Shown one piece after another: positions 56,097 through 64,000 of a DNA stretch of 64,000 bases. The stretch's first letter is position 1. Every line of letters starts with the position of its first letter. A program made the translations under genes and the position numbers. The notes beneath the pieces were generated by a model. The model did no database searches. It saw only the letters and a program-made list of their open reading frames with translations, and was not told where the DNA came from. Source of the DNA: Phycisphaerales bacterium (GTDB taxonomy: Bacteria; Planctomycetota; Phycisphaerae; Phycisphaerales; UBA1924); the NCBI GenBank assembly GCA_905339235.1, contig CAJPFG010000027.1, positions 1 to 64,000 of the forward strand, given 5' to 3'.

Positions 56097-56653
56097 ACAG
56101 GATCGGCCTGGCTCTCCTCGCGTGGCTTTTCCTGGGGCTCGAAACCGGGCTGCGGGGGACGCTGCGGCTGTGGTCGCCGGAGGTTTCACCCGGGTTCGTG
56201 TTCGTGCTGATTGTGTTCATCGCCATGTGCGGGCCCGGGCGGGCCGTCGCGTGGTGGGCGCTGGCCGGTGGGCTGTTGATCGACCTCACCACGCCCCTGG
56301 CGCTGAAGACCGCGGGCCCCGCGGCCGTGATCGTCGGCCCTCACGCCATCGCGTACCTGGTGGGCGCCCAACTGGTTCTGGCGATGCGGGGTGTGATGAT
56401 CCGGCGGAATCCGCTCACGTTGGGGTTTCTGTCTCTCGGCGCGGGCCTGGTCGCGCATGCGGTTCTCGTCGCCATATTCTGGATTCGCGCCCGCTTCGAT
56501 CCCATCGAGTTTCACGCGACGAGCGAACTGGTGGACCGGCTGGCGGGCGCGGCCTACACCGGGGTCGTGGCGATCGCCCTCGCGTTTGTGCTGCTCCCCA
56601 TGGCCGAGTTCATCGGCCTGCCCAGCCAGACGCGGGGCAGGTTCGGGCGGTGA
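56093..56653 (+). CDS. mreD: rod-shape protein MreD
   Basis: Integral membrane partner of MreC. The 186-residue protein is mostly hydrophobic with five or six helices: LALLAWLFLGLETGLRGTLR, GFVFVLIVFIAMCGPG, VAWWALAGGLLIDLTTPLAL, IVGPHAIAYLVGAQLVLAMR, GFLSLGAGLVAHAVLVAIFW and GVVAIALAFVLLPMAEFIGL. The conserved GLLIDL, common in MreD, is present. Start GTG 56093 overlaps the mreC stop. Assigned mainly by position and topology. Confidence 0.82.
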   Translation: MNRIGLALLAWLFLGLETGLRGTLRLWSPEVSPGFVFVLIVFIAMCGPGRAVAWWALAGGLLIDLTTPLALKTAGPAAVIVGPHAIAYLVGAQLVLAMRGVMIRRNPLTLGFLSLGAGLVAHAVLVAIFWIRARFDPIEFHATSELVDRLAGAAYTGVVAIALAFVLLPMAEFIGLPSQTRGRFGR

Positions 56654-56670
56654 GCGTCCGGATCGGGCGA

Positions 56671-56676
56671 TACACT
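56671..56676 (+). promoter_or_regulatory. leaderless-type -10 TACACT
   Basis: TACACT ends 7 nt before the ATG at 56684, within the gap behind mreD. Confidence 0.45.
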
Positions 56677-56683
56677 GACGCCC

Positions 56684-57952
56684 ATGCGACGGATCATCGT
56701 CTTCGACGACGGCAAGGGCGAACTTTCACCCCTGACCGACCTGCGCCCGGTGTTCGACATCCGCACCGGCGCGCTCACCACCCTCGAGCGGGCGCGGCGA
56801 TCACTCGACGGGCAGATCATCGGTCTGTGGGTGCCCGAATCACTGCGGATGATCGCGCGGCAGGCCCACGCTGAGCCGGTGAACGCCACGACGCTGGGCA
56901 CCGGGCCCGTGCTGCTCTACAACGGCCGCTGCGTGATTCCGCCCGCCGGCGTCATGGACCTGAAGGATGGCGAGGCGCTGATCGATCAGGGCGAAGTTGC
57001 GGCGGTGCGGCTGGAGGCCGGGAAGGCCCTCGAAGTCCTTCAGGGGCGAATCCCGGGCGCGGTGCGGTCAACTCGGGAGGTCATGGGCCTGCTGATGTCG
57101 CGGCCTTGGCATGTGCGGCGGTACCGGGATTCGGCATTGCGGGTCGATCTGGAGCTGCTTGCGCGGCCGGTGCGCCGGACGCCGGATGAGCCTTCGCCGG
57201 TGCAGGAACTCTTTGAGGAGCCGGAGGGCGGGGTAACGGTTTCCGCGGCCGCGCCCGAGCCGCTGCGGCTGGGCGGGCACGCGCTGACGGTGTCTCGGAC
57301 GGCGCGGGTGTGTCCTGGAGCGGTTCTGGACCTGGAGAAAGGGCCGATCGTGATCGACGAGGGCGCGGTGGTCCGGCCGGGGGCCATCGTGATCGGCCCG
57401 GTGTACATCGGCGCGAACTCGACCGTGCTGGAGCGGGCGACGATCCGCGGGAACACGGCGATCGGCCCGTGGTGCAAGGTGAACGGCGAGGTCGGCGGGA
57501 CGATTCTCCAGGGATTCTCGAACAAGTCGCACGACGGGTATTTGGGCGACTCGTGGGTGGGGGAGTGGGTGAACCTGGGCGCGGGGACGACCAACTCGAA
57601 CCTGCTGAACACGTACGGCGAGGTCGTGGGCGTGGCGAAGCCCGGCGGGAGTTATGAGAAGACCGGCGAGCAGTTTCTGGGCGCGATCATCGGGGACCAC
57701 GTGAAGACGGCGATCTGCACGAGGCTGATGACCGGCTGCGTCCTGAATCTCGGCGGGATGTTCGCCACGACCGCGCCGGTCACGGGCTGCACCCCGGCGT
57801 TCGCGTGGGCGACCGACGACGGCGTGCGACGGTACCGCCTGGAGAAGTTCATCGAGGTCGTCAGGGCGATGATGGCGAGGCGGAAGGTCGAGCCGAGCGA
57901 GGCGTACCTGGAGCGGGTCAGGAGTCTGCACGCGCAGAGTGCCGGGGGCTGA
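56684..57952 (+). CDS. GlmU-like sugar nucleotidyltransferase/acyltransferase
   Basis: A 422-residue protein with an N-terminal half resembling the short nucleotidyltransferase type (IIVFDDGKGELSPLTDLRPV FDIRTGAL, ARRSLDGQIIGLWVPESLRM) and a C-terminal left-handed beta-helix with hexapeptide repeats (VCPGAVLDLEKGPIVIDEGA, VVRPGAIVIGPVYIGANSTV, ERATIRGNTAIGPWCKVNGE) and the GlmU-like SHDGYLGDSWVGEWVNLGAG and YGEVVGVAKPGG. This corresponds to the GlmU-family type with a divergent nucleotidyltransferase, seen in Bacteroidetes and planctomycetes. Sugar activation for envelope polymers fits its place behind mreBCD. Confidence 0.83.
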   Translation: MRRIIVFDDGKGELSPLTDLRPVFDIRTGALTTLERARRSLDGQIIGLWVPESLRMIARQAHAEPVNATTLGTGPVLLYNGRCVIPPAGVMDLKDGEALIDQGEVAAVRLEAGKALEVLQGRIPGAVRSTREVMGLLMSRPWHVRRYRDSALRVDLELLARPVRRTPDEPSPVQELFEEPEGGVTVSAAAPEPLRLGGHALTVSRTARVCPGAVLDLEKGPIVIDEGAVVRPGAIVIGPVYIGANSTVLERATIRGNTAIGPWCKVNGEVGGTILQGFSNKSHDGYLGDSWVGEWVNLGAGTTNSNLLNTYGEVVGVAKPGGSYEKTGEQFLGAIIGDHVKTAICTRLMTGCVLNLGGMFATTAPVTGCTPAFAWATDDGVRRYRLEKFIEVVRAMMARRKVEPSEAYLERVRSLHAQSAGG

Positions 57953-57970
57953 GCCTCTGGCGAGCGTTGA

Positions 57971-57991
57971 GCCCGGCTTTCGTCGCCGGGC
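57971..57991 (+). terminator. hairpin behind GlmU-like gene
   Basis: GCCCGGC, 7-nt loop, GCCGGGC, a perfect stem 19 bp after the stop. No T-run follows, so termination strength is uncertain. Confidence 0.4.
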
Positions 57992-58040
57992 CATCGACAT
58001 ACCATTGATTAAGCAGTGATAAAACTGTGAGGAGTTGCGC

Positions 58041-58346
58041 ATGTTTGATCCCGAGCAGGTCACCCCACTCACCGAGTTTCAACGGAATGCGAAGGAGTTC
58101 GTGAAGCGGCTGCACAAGTCCGGGCGGCCGGAGTTGCTCACGATCAACGGTCGCGCGGCGGTTGTCGTGCAGGACGCCGCGGCGTTCAAGTCGATGATCG
58201 ATCGGCTCGAGGGGGACTATCTGCACGAGGCGGTGCAAGTCGGTATCGAGCAGATGGAGGCGGGAAAGGGCCGCCCCTTGAGCGAAGTCGTTCGCGACCT
58301 CAAGTCAAGGCGTGCGGGCGCCCAGAGCCGGCGAAAGTCGGCGTGA
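58041..58346 (+). CDS. Phd/YefM-type antitoxin
   Basis: A 101-residue antitoxin: TPLTEFQRNAKEFVKRLHKS then GRPELLTINGRAAVVVQDAA is the Phd/YefM fold with its DNA-binding N-terminus; the C-terminal helix (SEVVRDLKSRRAGAQSRRKS) would wrap the toxin. GAGGAG lies 12 nt before the ATG, and an AT-rich patch (57996-58025) upstream may be its operator. It is paired with the RelE/ParE-like gene 15 bp downstream. Confidence 0.86.
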   Translation: MFDPEQVTPLTEFQRNAKEFVKRLHKSGRPELLTINGRAAVVVQDAAAFKSMIDRLEGDYLHEAVQVGIEQMEAGKGRPLSEVVRDLKSRRAGAQSRRKSA

Positions 58347-58361
58347 AGGACCGGGGCGAGC

Positions 58362-58664
58362 ATGCACAAGGTGATCGTGATGCCCGCCGCGGAGCGGGAC
58401 CTGGAGGGTCTCACCGCGTTCGTGCGCCGAGATTCCCCGGTTCAGGCCGATCGCATCGAGGACCGGCGCTTCGCGGCGATGGCGTCTTTGGCGGAGTTTC
58501 CGCTCCGCTGCGGCGTGGCGGTGGAGTCGGCGCGGTGGGGCTACTCGGTGCGATGTCTGCCGGTGCATCGGTATCGGGTGCTTTACACGGTGCGTGACTC
58601 CACGGTTTTCGTGCTTCGTATTGTGCACGGCAGCATGAACTCACCCGTGGAACCGGATGCCTGA
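58362..58664 (+). CDS. RelE/ParE-type toxin
   Basis: A 100-residue RelE/ParE-superfamily protein: VIVMPAAERDLEGLTAFVRR, DRIEDRRFAAMASLAEFPLR, and the C-terminal strand SVRCLPVHRYRVLYTVRDST VFVLRIVHGSMN. The pattern RVLYTV then VFVLRIVHG is standard. Probably an mRNA interferase or gyrase inhibitor. The last codon is followed by polA with only two bases between, so polA may be read from the same transcript. Confidence 0.85.
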   Translation: MHKVIVMPAAERDLEGLTAFVRRDSPVQADRIEDRRFAAMASLAEFPLRCGVAVESARWGYSVRCLPVHRYRVLYTVRDSTVFVLRIVHGSMNSPVEPDA

Positions 58665-58666
58665 CC

Positions 58667-61633
58667 ATGCCCACCCTCTACCTCATCGACGGCTACGCCC
58701 AGTTCTTCCGCGCCTACCACGCCATCCGCACCCCCATGACCAGCCCGGTCACGAAGGAGCCGACGAACATGACGTTCGGCTTCGTGGGGATGCTGCTCAA
58801 ACTTCTGAAGGCCCAAGAGCCCGGGCTCAAGCGCGCCGGCCGGCCCGATTACGTCGCCGTGACGCTCGACGTGTCCGGCGACCGCGGCACCTTCCGCTCC
58901 CGGCTGTACCCGGACTACAAGGCCCACCGACCGCCGCCACCCGAGGATCTGTTTCCCCAGGTCGAGCGCTGCCTGGCCATGCTCCGCGAACTTGGCGTGC
59001 CCATCATCGGCGCCGAGGGCTTTGAGGCCGACGACGTCATCGCCACGCTGGTCACCCGCCTGCGCCGGGAGCACCCCGACCTGCAGATCCGCATGATCTC
59101 GAAGGACAAGGACCTCAAGCAACTGCTGGAAGGGCCTCCGGCCGACGCGCGGCCCGCCGCGGGCGAGCAGGATGTTCCCATCGGCCCGGTCTCGCTCTTC
59201 GACGTGCACACCGACCTGGCCTTCGACGCCCGCTCCCTCGAAGCCGACACCGGGCTCAAGCCCTCCCAGGTCATCGACATGCTCACCCTCATGGGCGACA
59301 CCGTGGACAACGTGCCGGGCGTTGACGGGGTGGGCGAGAAGACGGCCGCGGCGCTGATGAAGGAGTGGGGGACGCTGGAGAATCTCCTTGCGCACGCGGC
59401 GGAGATCAAGGGCAAGCGCGGGGAGAAACTGCGCGAGGCCGCGCCCCGCCTTCCGCTTTCGCGCGATCTTGTCACGCTGCGGCGCGATGTGCCCATCGAG
59501 TTCGATCTCGGCGCCGCGAAGGTCGAGAACATCCAACTGATGAAGATGATCCCCATCCTGAAGGAACTCGGGTTCAATCGGTACCAGGACGAGGTGCGGC
59601 TGCTCGCGGGCGAGCAGCCGGTGATGCCGCTGACCACGGCTGTTTCGCGGCCCTCGCATGCGCCCTCCCGGGTCGCGTCTCCGCGGCCGGGGCCCGGGGG
59701 CTTTGACGGCCTTTTCGGCGAGATCGAGGCGCAGGAACGCGCGACCTCGACACGCACCGCCGAGTCGGGCGAGTACCGGTGCGTGCGCACCGTCACCGAT
59801 CTGGCCGCGCTCGTCAACGAACTCCGCGGGGCCGAGGTTGTCAGCCTGGACACCGAAACGACCGGCCTCTCGCCCCGGGACGCGAAGTTGTGCGGCCTGT
59901 GCCTGAGCGCCAAGTCCGGCGTCGCGTTTTATGTGCCGGTGCGATCACCCGACCCCGACTCGCACCTTGATGAGCGCACGGTGCTGGCCGCGCTCCGCCC
60001 GATTCTCGAAGACCCCGCCGGGTCCAAGTGCGGGCACAACCTGAAGTACGACCTGCTGATTCTGCGGAACGCGGGGGTGGAGTTGCGGGGGCTGGACGCG
60101 GAGGGCTCGTGCGACTCGATGGTGGCGAGTTACCTGATCGACGCGTCGCGCTCGAGCCACGGGCTGGACTATCTGGCCCTCGCCCTTCTCAATCGCACGA
60201 ACATCTCGATCTCCGAACTCATCGGGAGCGGCAAGAACCAGCGCACGTTTGATACGGTGCCGCTCAATCTCGCGACGCAGTACGCCGCGGAGGACGCCGA
60301 CGTCGCGATGCAACTGCGCGAGATCATGATGCCGCAACTGCGGGCGCTGGGGCTGATGCCGCTGATGCGGGACGTGGAGATGCCGCTGGTGGAGGTGCTG
60401 GCGGACCTGGAATGGAACGGCATCCGCGTCGATCCGCACGAACTCGACCGCCAGCGTGCGCGTCTTCAGAAGCAGATCGACGGCATCCTGGGCCGTCTGC
60501 ACGCGGAATCGAAGGCGGCGCTGGGGCGGGTGTTCGACCCCGACAGCCCCAAGCAACTCGCGGCCGCGCTCTTCAACAAGCCCGACCACGACCTTCCGGG
60601 GCTGGGCATCTCGGGGCAGAAGCGGACGAAGACCGGCTATTCCACCGACGCGGAGGTTCTCGAAGCGCTCGGGGAAGACGACACGATCACCACGCCGATT
60701 CCGAAACTGATTCTCGAGTATCGGCAGTTGACGAAACTGGTCTCGACGTATCTCGTCGCGCTCCGAGACGCGATCCACCCCGCCACGGGGCGCGTGCACG
60801 CGAGTTTCCATCAGACCGTCGCGGCGACGGGGCGGCTGGCCAGCAGCGACCCGAATCTTCAGAACATTCCGATCCGCACGGAGGTCGGGCGGGAGATCCG
60901 CCGCGCCTTCGTCGCCGAGCCGGGGCACGTGCTCATCAGCGCGGACTACTCGCAGATCGAACTGCGGCTGCTCGCGCACCTTGCGCGCGACCCGGCCCTG
61001 ATCGAGGCGTTCCAGCGGGACGAAGACATCCACACGGCGGTGGCGGCGCAGATTCACGGCGTGACGCCGGACAAGGTGACCCGCGAGCAGCGCAACGGCG
61101 CGAAGATGGTGAACTTCGGGATCGTGTACGGGATCACGGCGTTCGGGCTCGCGCGGCGGCTGAAAGTGCCGCAGGAGAAGGCGGCGGAGATCATCGACGG
61201 GTACAAACGCCGGTTTTCCGGCATCACGACGTTTCTGCAGGAGTGCATCGAGCAGGCGCGCAGCCGCGGGTACGTCACGACCATGCTCGGCCGGCGCCGG
61301 CCGATTCCCGACATCGACTCACGCAATCCGTCACGGCGCTCTCTCGCCGAACGGCTGTCGATCAACAGCGTGGTGCAGGGCTCGGCCGCGGACCTGATCA
61401 AGGTGGCGATGGTCGATCTGCATCGCCGGTTCCGCGACGGGCAGGCGGAGATTCCCGCGGGCGCGGTGAAGATGCTGCTGCAGATCCACGACGAACTGGT
61501 CTTCGAAGCGCCCGAGCATCTCGCCCAGAGCGCGAAGTCGCTCGTGCAGGAGCGCATGGAGAAGGCCGCGGACCTTCGGGTGCCCCTGAAGGCGGATTCG
61601 CACATCGCGGCGAACTGGTTCGACGGCAAGTGA
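58667..61633 (+). CDS. polA: DNA polymerase I
   Basis: Repair and Okazaki-fragment processing enzyme, 988 residues. 5'-nuclease at 1-310 (MPTLYLIDGYAQFFRAYHAI, GFEADDVIATLV, KDKDLKQLL, MGDTVDNVPGVDGVGEKTA). 3'-5' exonuclease with intact residues at 385-560 (SLDTETTGLS with Asp395 and Glu397, GHNLKYDLLIL, QYAAEDADVAMQL). Polymerase: TGRLASSDPNLQNIPIRTEV, motif A ISADYSQIELRLLAHLARD, motif B O-helix RNGAKMVNFGIVYGITAFGL, motif C QIHDELVFEAP. The proofreading domain is functional by sequence, unlike Taq. It starts 2 bp behind a toxin gene. Confidence 0.96.
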   Translation: MPTLYLIDGYAQFFRAYHAIRTPMTSPVTKEPTNMTFGFVGMLLKLLKAQEPGLKRAGRPDYVAVTLDVSGDRGTFRSRLYPDYKAHRPPPPEDLFPQVERCLAMLRELGVPIIGAEGFEADDVIATLVTRLRREHPDLQIRMISKDKDLKQLLEGPPADARPAAGEQDVPIGPVSLFDVHTDLAFDARSLEADTGLKPSQVIDMLTLMGDTVDNVPGVDGVGEKTAAALMKEWGTLENLLAHAAEIKGKRGEKLREAAPRLPLSRDLVTLRRDVPIEFDLGAAKVENIQLMKMIPILKELGFNRYQDEVRLLAGEQPVMPLTTAVSRPSHAPSRVASPRPGPGGFDGLFGEIEAQERATSTRTAESGEYRCVRTVTDLAALVNELRGAEVVSLDTETTGLSPRDAKLCGLCLSAKSGVAFYVPVRSPDPDSHLDERTVLAALRPILEDPAGSKCGHNLKYDLLILRNAGVELRGLDAEGSCDSMVASYLIDASRSSHGLDYLALALLNRTNISISELIGSGKNQRTFDTVPLNLATQYAAEDADVAMQLREIMMPQLRALGLMPLMRDVEMPLVEVLADLEWNGIRVDPHELDRQRARLQKQIDGILGRLHAESKAALGRVFDPDSPKQLAAALFNKPDHDLPGLGISGQKRTKTGYSTDAEVLEALGEDDTITTPIPKLILEYRQLTKLVSTYLVALRDAIHPATGRVHASFHQTVAATGRLASSDPNLQNIPIRTEVGREIRRAFVAEPGHVLISADYSQIELRLLAHLARDPALIEAFQRDEDIHTAVAAQIHGVTPDKVTREQRNGAKMVNFGIVYGITAFGLARRLKVPQEKAAEIIDGYKRRFSGITTFLQECIEQARSRGYVTTMLGRRRPIPDIDSRNPSRRSLAERLSINSVVQGSAADLIKVAMVDLHRRFRDGQAEIPAGAVKMLLQIHDELVFEAPEHLAQSAKSLVQERMEKAADLRVPLKADSHIAANWFDGK

Positions 61634-61639
61634 GCGGCA

Positions 61640-62245
61640 TCAGGAATCGAACACGGGAGGCGGAACCATGGGCCACGGGCTGCCGCACTCGGGGCAGGCT
61701 CTGGGGCCGATCCACAGGCCGTGGATTTCGTCGAGATTGATCTCGCATCGCAGGTCAAAGAGCCGGTACCCGCAGTCCGGGCAGATGCGACGGGCGAGGA
61801 CATCGGCGGCGCTCTGACGCCCGCGGTGGAAGTACAGTATCAGGAGCAGCAGAAGCACTCCCACACCGGCCGACGCGAGCCACGCGGCGCTCAGGCCCTG
61901 TGCGTAGGCGACGAATCCCGTGAGAATCGCCGCGCCCGCGATGACGATCCGCAGCGGCCGTGTCCGTCGCGGGCTGAACTCCGCGCGAAGTTCGCTCAGC
62001 CGCACCCCGGGCTTGGCCCAATGGTGCCGGCGCCAGCCGATCTCCTTGGCGAGATTCTGCAGTTCGATTCCGCGTCGATCCTCGTCGATTCCCAGGGCGA
62101 GGAGTTTGATGTATCGCTCGATTACCTCGGTTCGTCCGCGGCAGCGCATCGCCTCGACCGTGTTCGGCGGCGAGACGAAGGCCTCGTTGAACGTCGTGTA
62201 GGGCAGCGAGAAGCGATCCCACGCTGAAAAGCGCCCGTCCGCCAT
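61640..62245 (-). CDS. membrane protein with C-terminal zinc ribbon
   Basis: A 201-residue protein. Residues 1-90 are soluble and basic; two membrane helices follow (RIVIAGAAILTGFVAYAQGL, AWLASAGVGVLLLLLILYFH); the C-terminus has two CxxC knuckles (ICPDCGYRL and ACPECGSPW) separated by about 28 residues, forming a likely zinc ribbon. Similar zinc-ribbon membrane proteins are frequent in planctomycetes with no known role. ATG 62245 has TACACT ending 6 nt upstream. It is convergent to polA. Confidence 0.78.
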   Translation of the reverse strand: MADGRFSAWDRFSLPYTTFNEAFVSPPNTVEAMRCRGRTEVIERYIKLLALGIDEDRRGIELQNLAKEIGWRRHHWAKPGVRLSELRAEFSPRRTRPLRIVIAGAAILTGFVAYAQGLSAAWLASAGVGVLLLLLILYFHRGRQSAADVLARRICPDCGYRLFDLRCEINLDEIHGLWIGPRACPECGSPWPMVPPPVFDS

Positions 62246-62251
62246 GTGGCG

Positions 62252-62257
62252 AGTGTA
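62252..62257 (-). promoter_or_regulatory. leaderless-type -10 TACACT for zinc-ribbon gene
   Basis: TACACT ends exactly 6 nt before the ATG (CGCCAC between). Confidence 0.5.
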
Positions 62258-62292
62258 CCGCGGTGGGGCTGTCACCGCCGCGCGTTTGCAGG

Positions 62293-62298
62293 TACATT
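62293..62298 (+). promoter_or_regulatory. leaderless-type -10 TACATT for GH2 gene
   Basis: TACATT ends exactly 6 nt before the ATG at 62305; TGTCAC is 17 bp upstream. It is divergent to the zinc-ribbon promoter 35 bp away. Confidence 0.5.
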
Positions 62299-62304
62299 GG
62301 TCGC

Positions 62305-64000
62305 ATGACGAGTATCGATCTTTCCGGCACGTGGAAGATCCGCCACGATCCGCTTTCGCAGGGGCTTACCGACGGGTGGCGCGACCAGCCGATTGACGAT
62401 CGCTGGCGGGACATCTCCGTGCCGTCGGCGTGGCAGAGTGTGCTGGGGGCGGACGCCAACGGCGTGGCGTGGTACCGGCGAAGCCTGCCGGGCGACGTTC
62501 AGCAATGGACGCAGCGCGGCCAGCGCGTCCTGCTGCGGTTTGAGAGCGTCGCCACCGAATGCTGGGTGTGGGTCAACGGCGTCGAGGTGGGCCGCCACGT
62601 CGGCGACTGGATCCCGTTCGAGTTCGACATCACCGGGGCGCTGAACGCCGGTGGCGGGGCGGCAGCCCTTGCTGTGCGGGTCGATCAGGTCCACGCGCCG
62701 CGTCCTCCCAGGGGCGTCGTGGTCGAAAACGGCCATGTCACAAAGGGCTTTCACGATGTCCTGAGCCTTCAGCACGCCGGCATCTGGGGCGCCGTGAGCG
62801 TGCGAGCGGCGAAGAAGTGCACCGTTCCGCCGAACGGGCTCAGCGTACTGGCAGACCCCCTTACGGGAAGAGTGCGGGCTGAAGTCGAACTCGTTGGCAT
62901 GGCCGGCCCGTTCAAGCCGGCCTTCGCCGTGACAGGACCTGACGGGGGAGAGGTTGCGCGAGGCTTCCTTGAGCGTGACCCGGCTTCGGGCAAGGAGTTC
63001 GCCGAGTTTACCGTCGTGTCCCCTTCGCTCTGGTCCCCGCAGTCGCCATCGCTCTACTCGATGGAAGTGACGCCCGCGCCGCCCTCGAACGACGTCCATC
63101 TCCGACGCTTCGGCTTCCGCACGATTGCCACCGGCGGCCCGGGCAACTCCCAGATTCTGCTCAACGGCAAGCCCCTTCGCATCCGCGGCGTGCTCTCGTG
63201 GGGGCACGAGCCCGCGCACATCGCGCCCGCGCTTCCGCCCGAGCGGGTTCGCGCGGAGTTCGGGAAGTTCAAGGAACTGGGCTTCAACTGCGTCTGCCTC
63301 TGCATGTTCTACGCGCCCGAGTATTTCTACGACATCGCCGACGAGATGGGGATGCTGCTCTGGCAGGAGCACCCGGTGTGGAAGAGCCGCATGAGCCCGG
63401 ACTTCCTGCCGGAGTACAAGCGGCTGTACACGGAGTTCATCAAGCGCGACCGCGCCCATCCGTCGGTGATCATCGTCAGCGGCACGTGCGAGCACGAAGC
63501 GTTCAACGAGGATCTCAGCGCCTGGTGGTGGAAGACCGCTTCCGAGATGCTGCCGCGCACGCTCAAGCAGATCCAGACGGGGTTTCTCGAATGGACCCCG
63601 CGCGATCGCACGGATCTTTACGACGATCACGTGTACGACAACCCCGGGCGATGGGTCCGGTTTCTCGACGACATGCAGTCGCGCATCGCCGAACTGCCGC
63701 CCAAGCCCTTTGTCATGGGTGAGACCATTATTTCCAATGCCTGGCCCGATATCGCCGCGTACCGCGCGAAGATCGGGAGTGACAAGCCGTGGTGGATCTC
63801 CCGCGGTCTGGATCAGTGCGGCGCCTTTGAGTCTGCGCTCGAGGCCGCGCACGGCGCCGATACGCTGAACCGCTTCCGCGAGCAAGCCCGGGAGTGGGGC
63901 CCGCGGGTCCGTAAGTTCTTCGGCGAGTTGTTGTGGATGCACCCGCGAAACGCGGGGTTCGTCACCAACTCGGTGCGCGACGTTCCGATCTGCCGCATCG
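62305..64000 (+). CDS. glycoside hydrolase family 2-like protein (partial)
   Basis: The first 565 residues; the gene runs off the window. Starts MTSIDLSGTWKIRHDPL without signal peptide. The N-terminal sugar-binding domain (RVLLRFESVATECWVWVNGV, EVGRHVGDWIPFEFDIT, QHAGIWGAVSV), an Ig-like domain and the TIM barrel (LLNGKPLRIRGVLSWGHEPA, GFNCVCLCMFYAPEYFYDIA, DEMGMLLWQEHPV) are those of GH2 beta-galactosidase/glucuronidase/mannosidase. The usual Asn-Glu of the acid/base is His397-Glu398 here (SGTCEHE); the probable nucleophile is Glu473 (FVMGET). Substrate unknown. Confidence 0.85.
   Translation, partial: MTSIDLSGTWKIRHDPLSQGLTDGWRDQPIDDRWRDISVPSAWQSVLGADANGVAWYRRSLPGDVQQWTQRGQRVLLRFESVATECWVWVNGVEVGRHVGDWIPFEFDITGALNAGGGAAALAVRVDQVHAPRPPRGVVVENGHVTKGFHDVLSLQHAGIWGAVSVRAAKKCTVPPNGLSVLADPLTGRVRAEVELVGMAGPFKPAFAVTGPDGGEVARGFLERDPASGKEFAEFTVVSPSLWSPQSPSLYSMEVTPAPPSNDVHLRRFGFRTIATGGPGNSQILLNGKPLRIRGVLSWGHEPAHIAPALPPERVRAEFGKFKELGFNCVCLCMFYAPEYFYDIADEMGMLLWQEHPVWKSRMSPDFLPEYKRLYTEFIKRDRAHPSVIIVSGTCEHEAFNEDLSAWWWKTASEMLPRTLKQIQTGFLEWTPRDRTDLYDDHVYDNPGRWVRFLDDMQSRIAELPPKPFVMGETIISNAWPDIAAYRAKIGSDKPWWISRGLDQCGAFESALEAAHGADTLNRFREQAREWGPRVRKFFGELLWMHPRNAGFVTNSVRDVPICRI

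Overview
The window reads as a chromosomal segment of a planctomycete, most likely Phycisphaerae/Phycisphaerales. The evidence is high GC with strongly GC-biased third positions, exported proteins ending in planctomycete-type PEP-CTERM tails (Pro-Thr-Pro, a short hydrophobic stretch, Arg cluster), a pseudopilin of the RAFTLIELLVVI type, many signal-peptide proteins with low-complexity Pro/Lys/Asp tracts, and mostly short, mixed-strand operons. This assignment is inference from protein style; no rRNA is present.

Layout. 1-1.9 kb is an accessory patch: a possible C-terminal fragment, a 48-bp REP-like repeat, a three-HTH DNA-binding protein, a YgiT/DUF4258 toxin-antitoxin pair and a tRNA-like remnant. 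1.9-10.2 kb holds icd, a TPR protein, a lipoprotein, motA-motB, a single-domain asparaginase, two tandem-repeat arrays, groES-aroA (translationally coupled) and apt. 10.2-16.5 kb is the most unusual part: four paralogous secreted PEP-CTERM proteins of no family I recognise, interrupted by a TPR/O-GlcNAc-transferase-like gene. 16.8-22.7 kb has thyX, a PadR regulator with a membrane protein and a clear operator, a PDZ zinc peptidase, purN and a thioesterase. 22.8-35.6 kb has a hydrolase, a DinB protein, a pseudopilin, nadB, lipoprotein, M28 peptidase, gcvP, an STN-domain protein, a DUF6065-like protein and tRNA-Thr(CGT). 35.9-50 kb has a beta-helix protein, tatA, folD/ligA (divergent), an adenine methyltransferase, small membrane proteins, CYTH, a large BNR/sortilin-like protein, fabI and nadC. 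50-64 kb has a Pro-rich DUF4175-like protein, trpD, mreBCD, a GlmU-like protein, a Phd/RelE-type pair directly in front of polA, a zinc-ribbon membrane protein and the start of a GH2 glycosidase.

Core metabolism is represented by single genes placed far apart (NAD: nadB and nadC; aromatic: aroA and trpD; folate/one-carbon/thymidylate: folD, thyX, gcvP, purN), so few functional clusters exist beyond mreBCD, motAB and groES-aroA.

Two window-wide patterns stand out. First, at least ten genes have a TANNNT hexamer ending 5-7 nt before the start codon, the geometry of leaderless transcription, and several more have it at 8-12 nt. Second, FolD lacks the cyclohydrolase lysine and two other active-site residues. 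All annotations come from reading the sequence; no database search was run.
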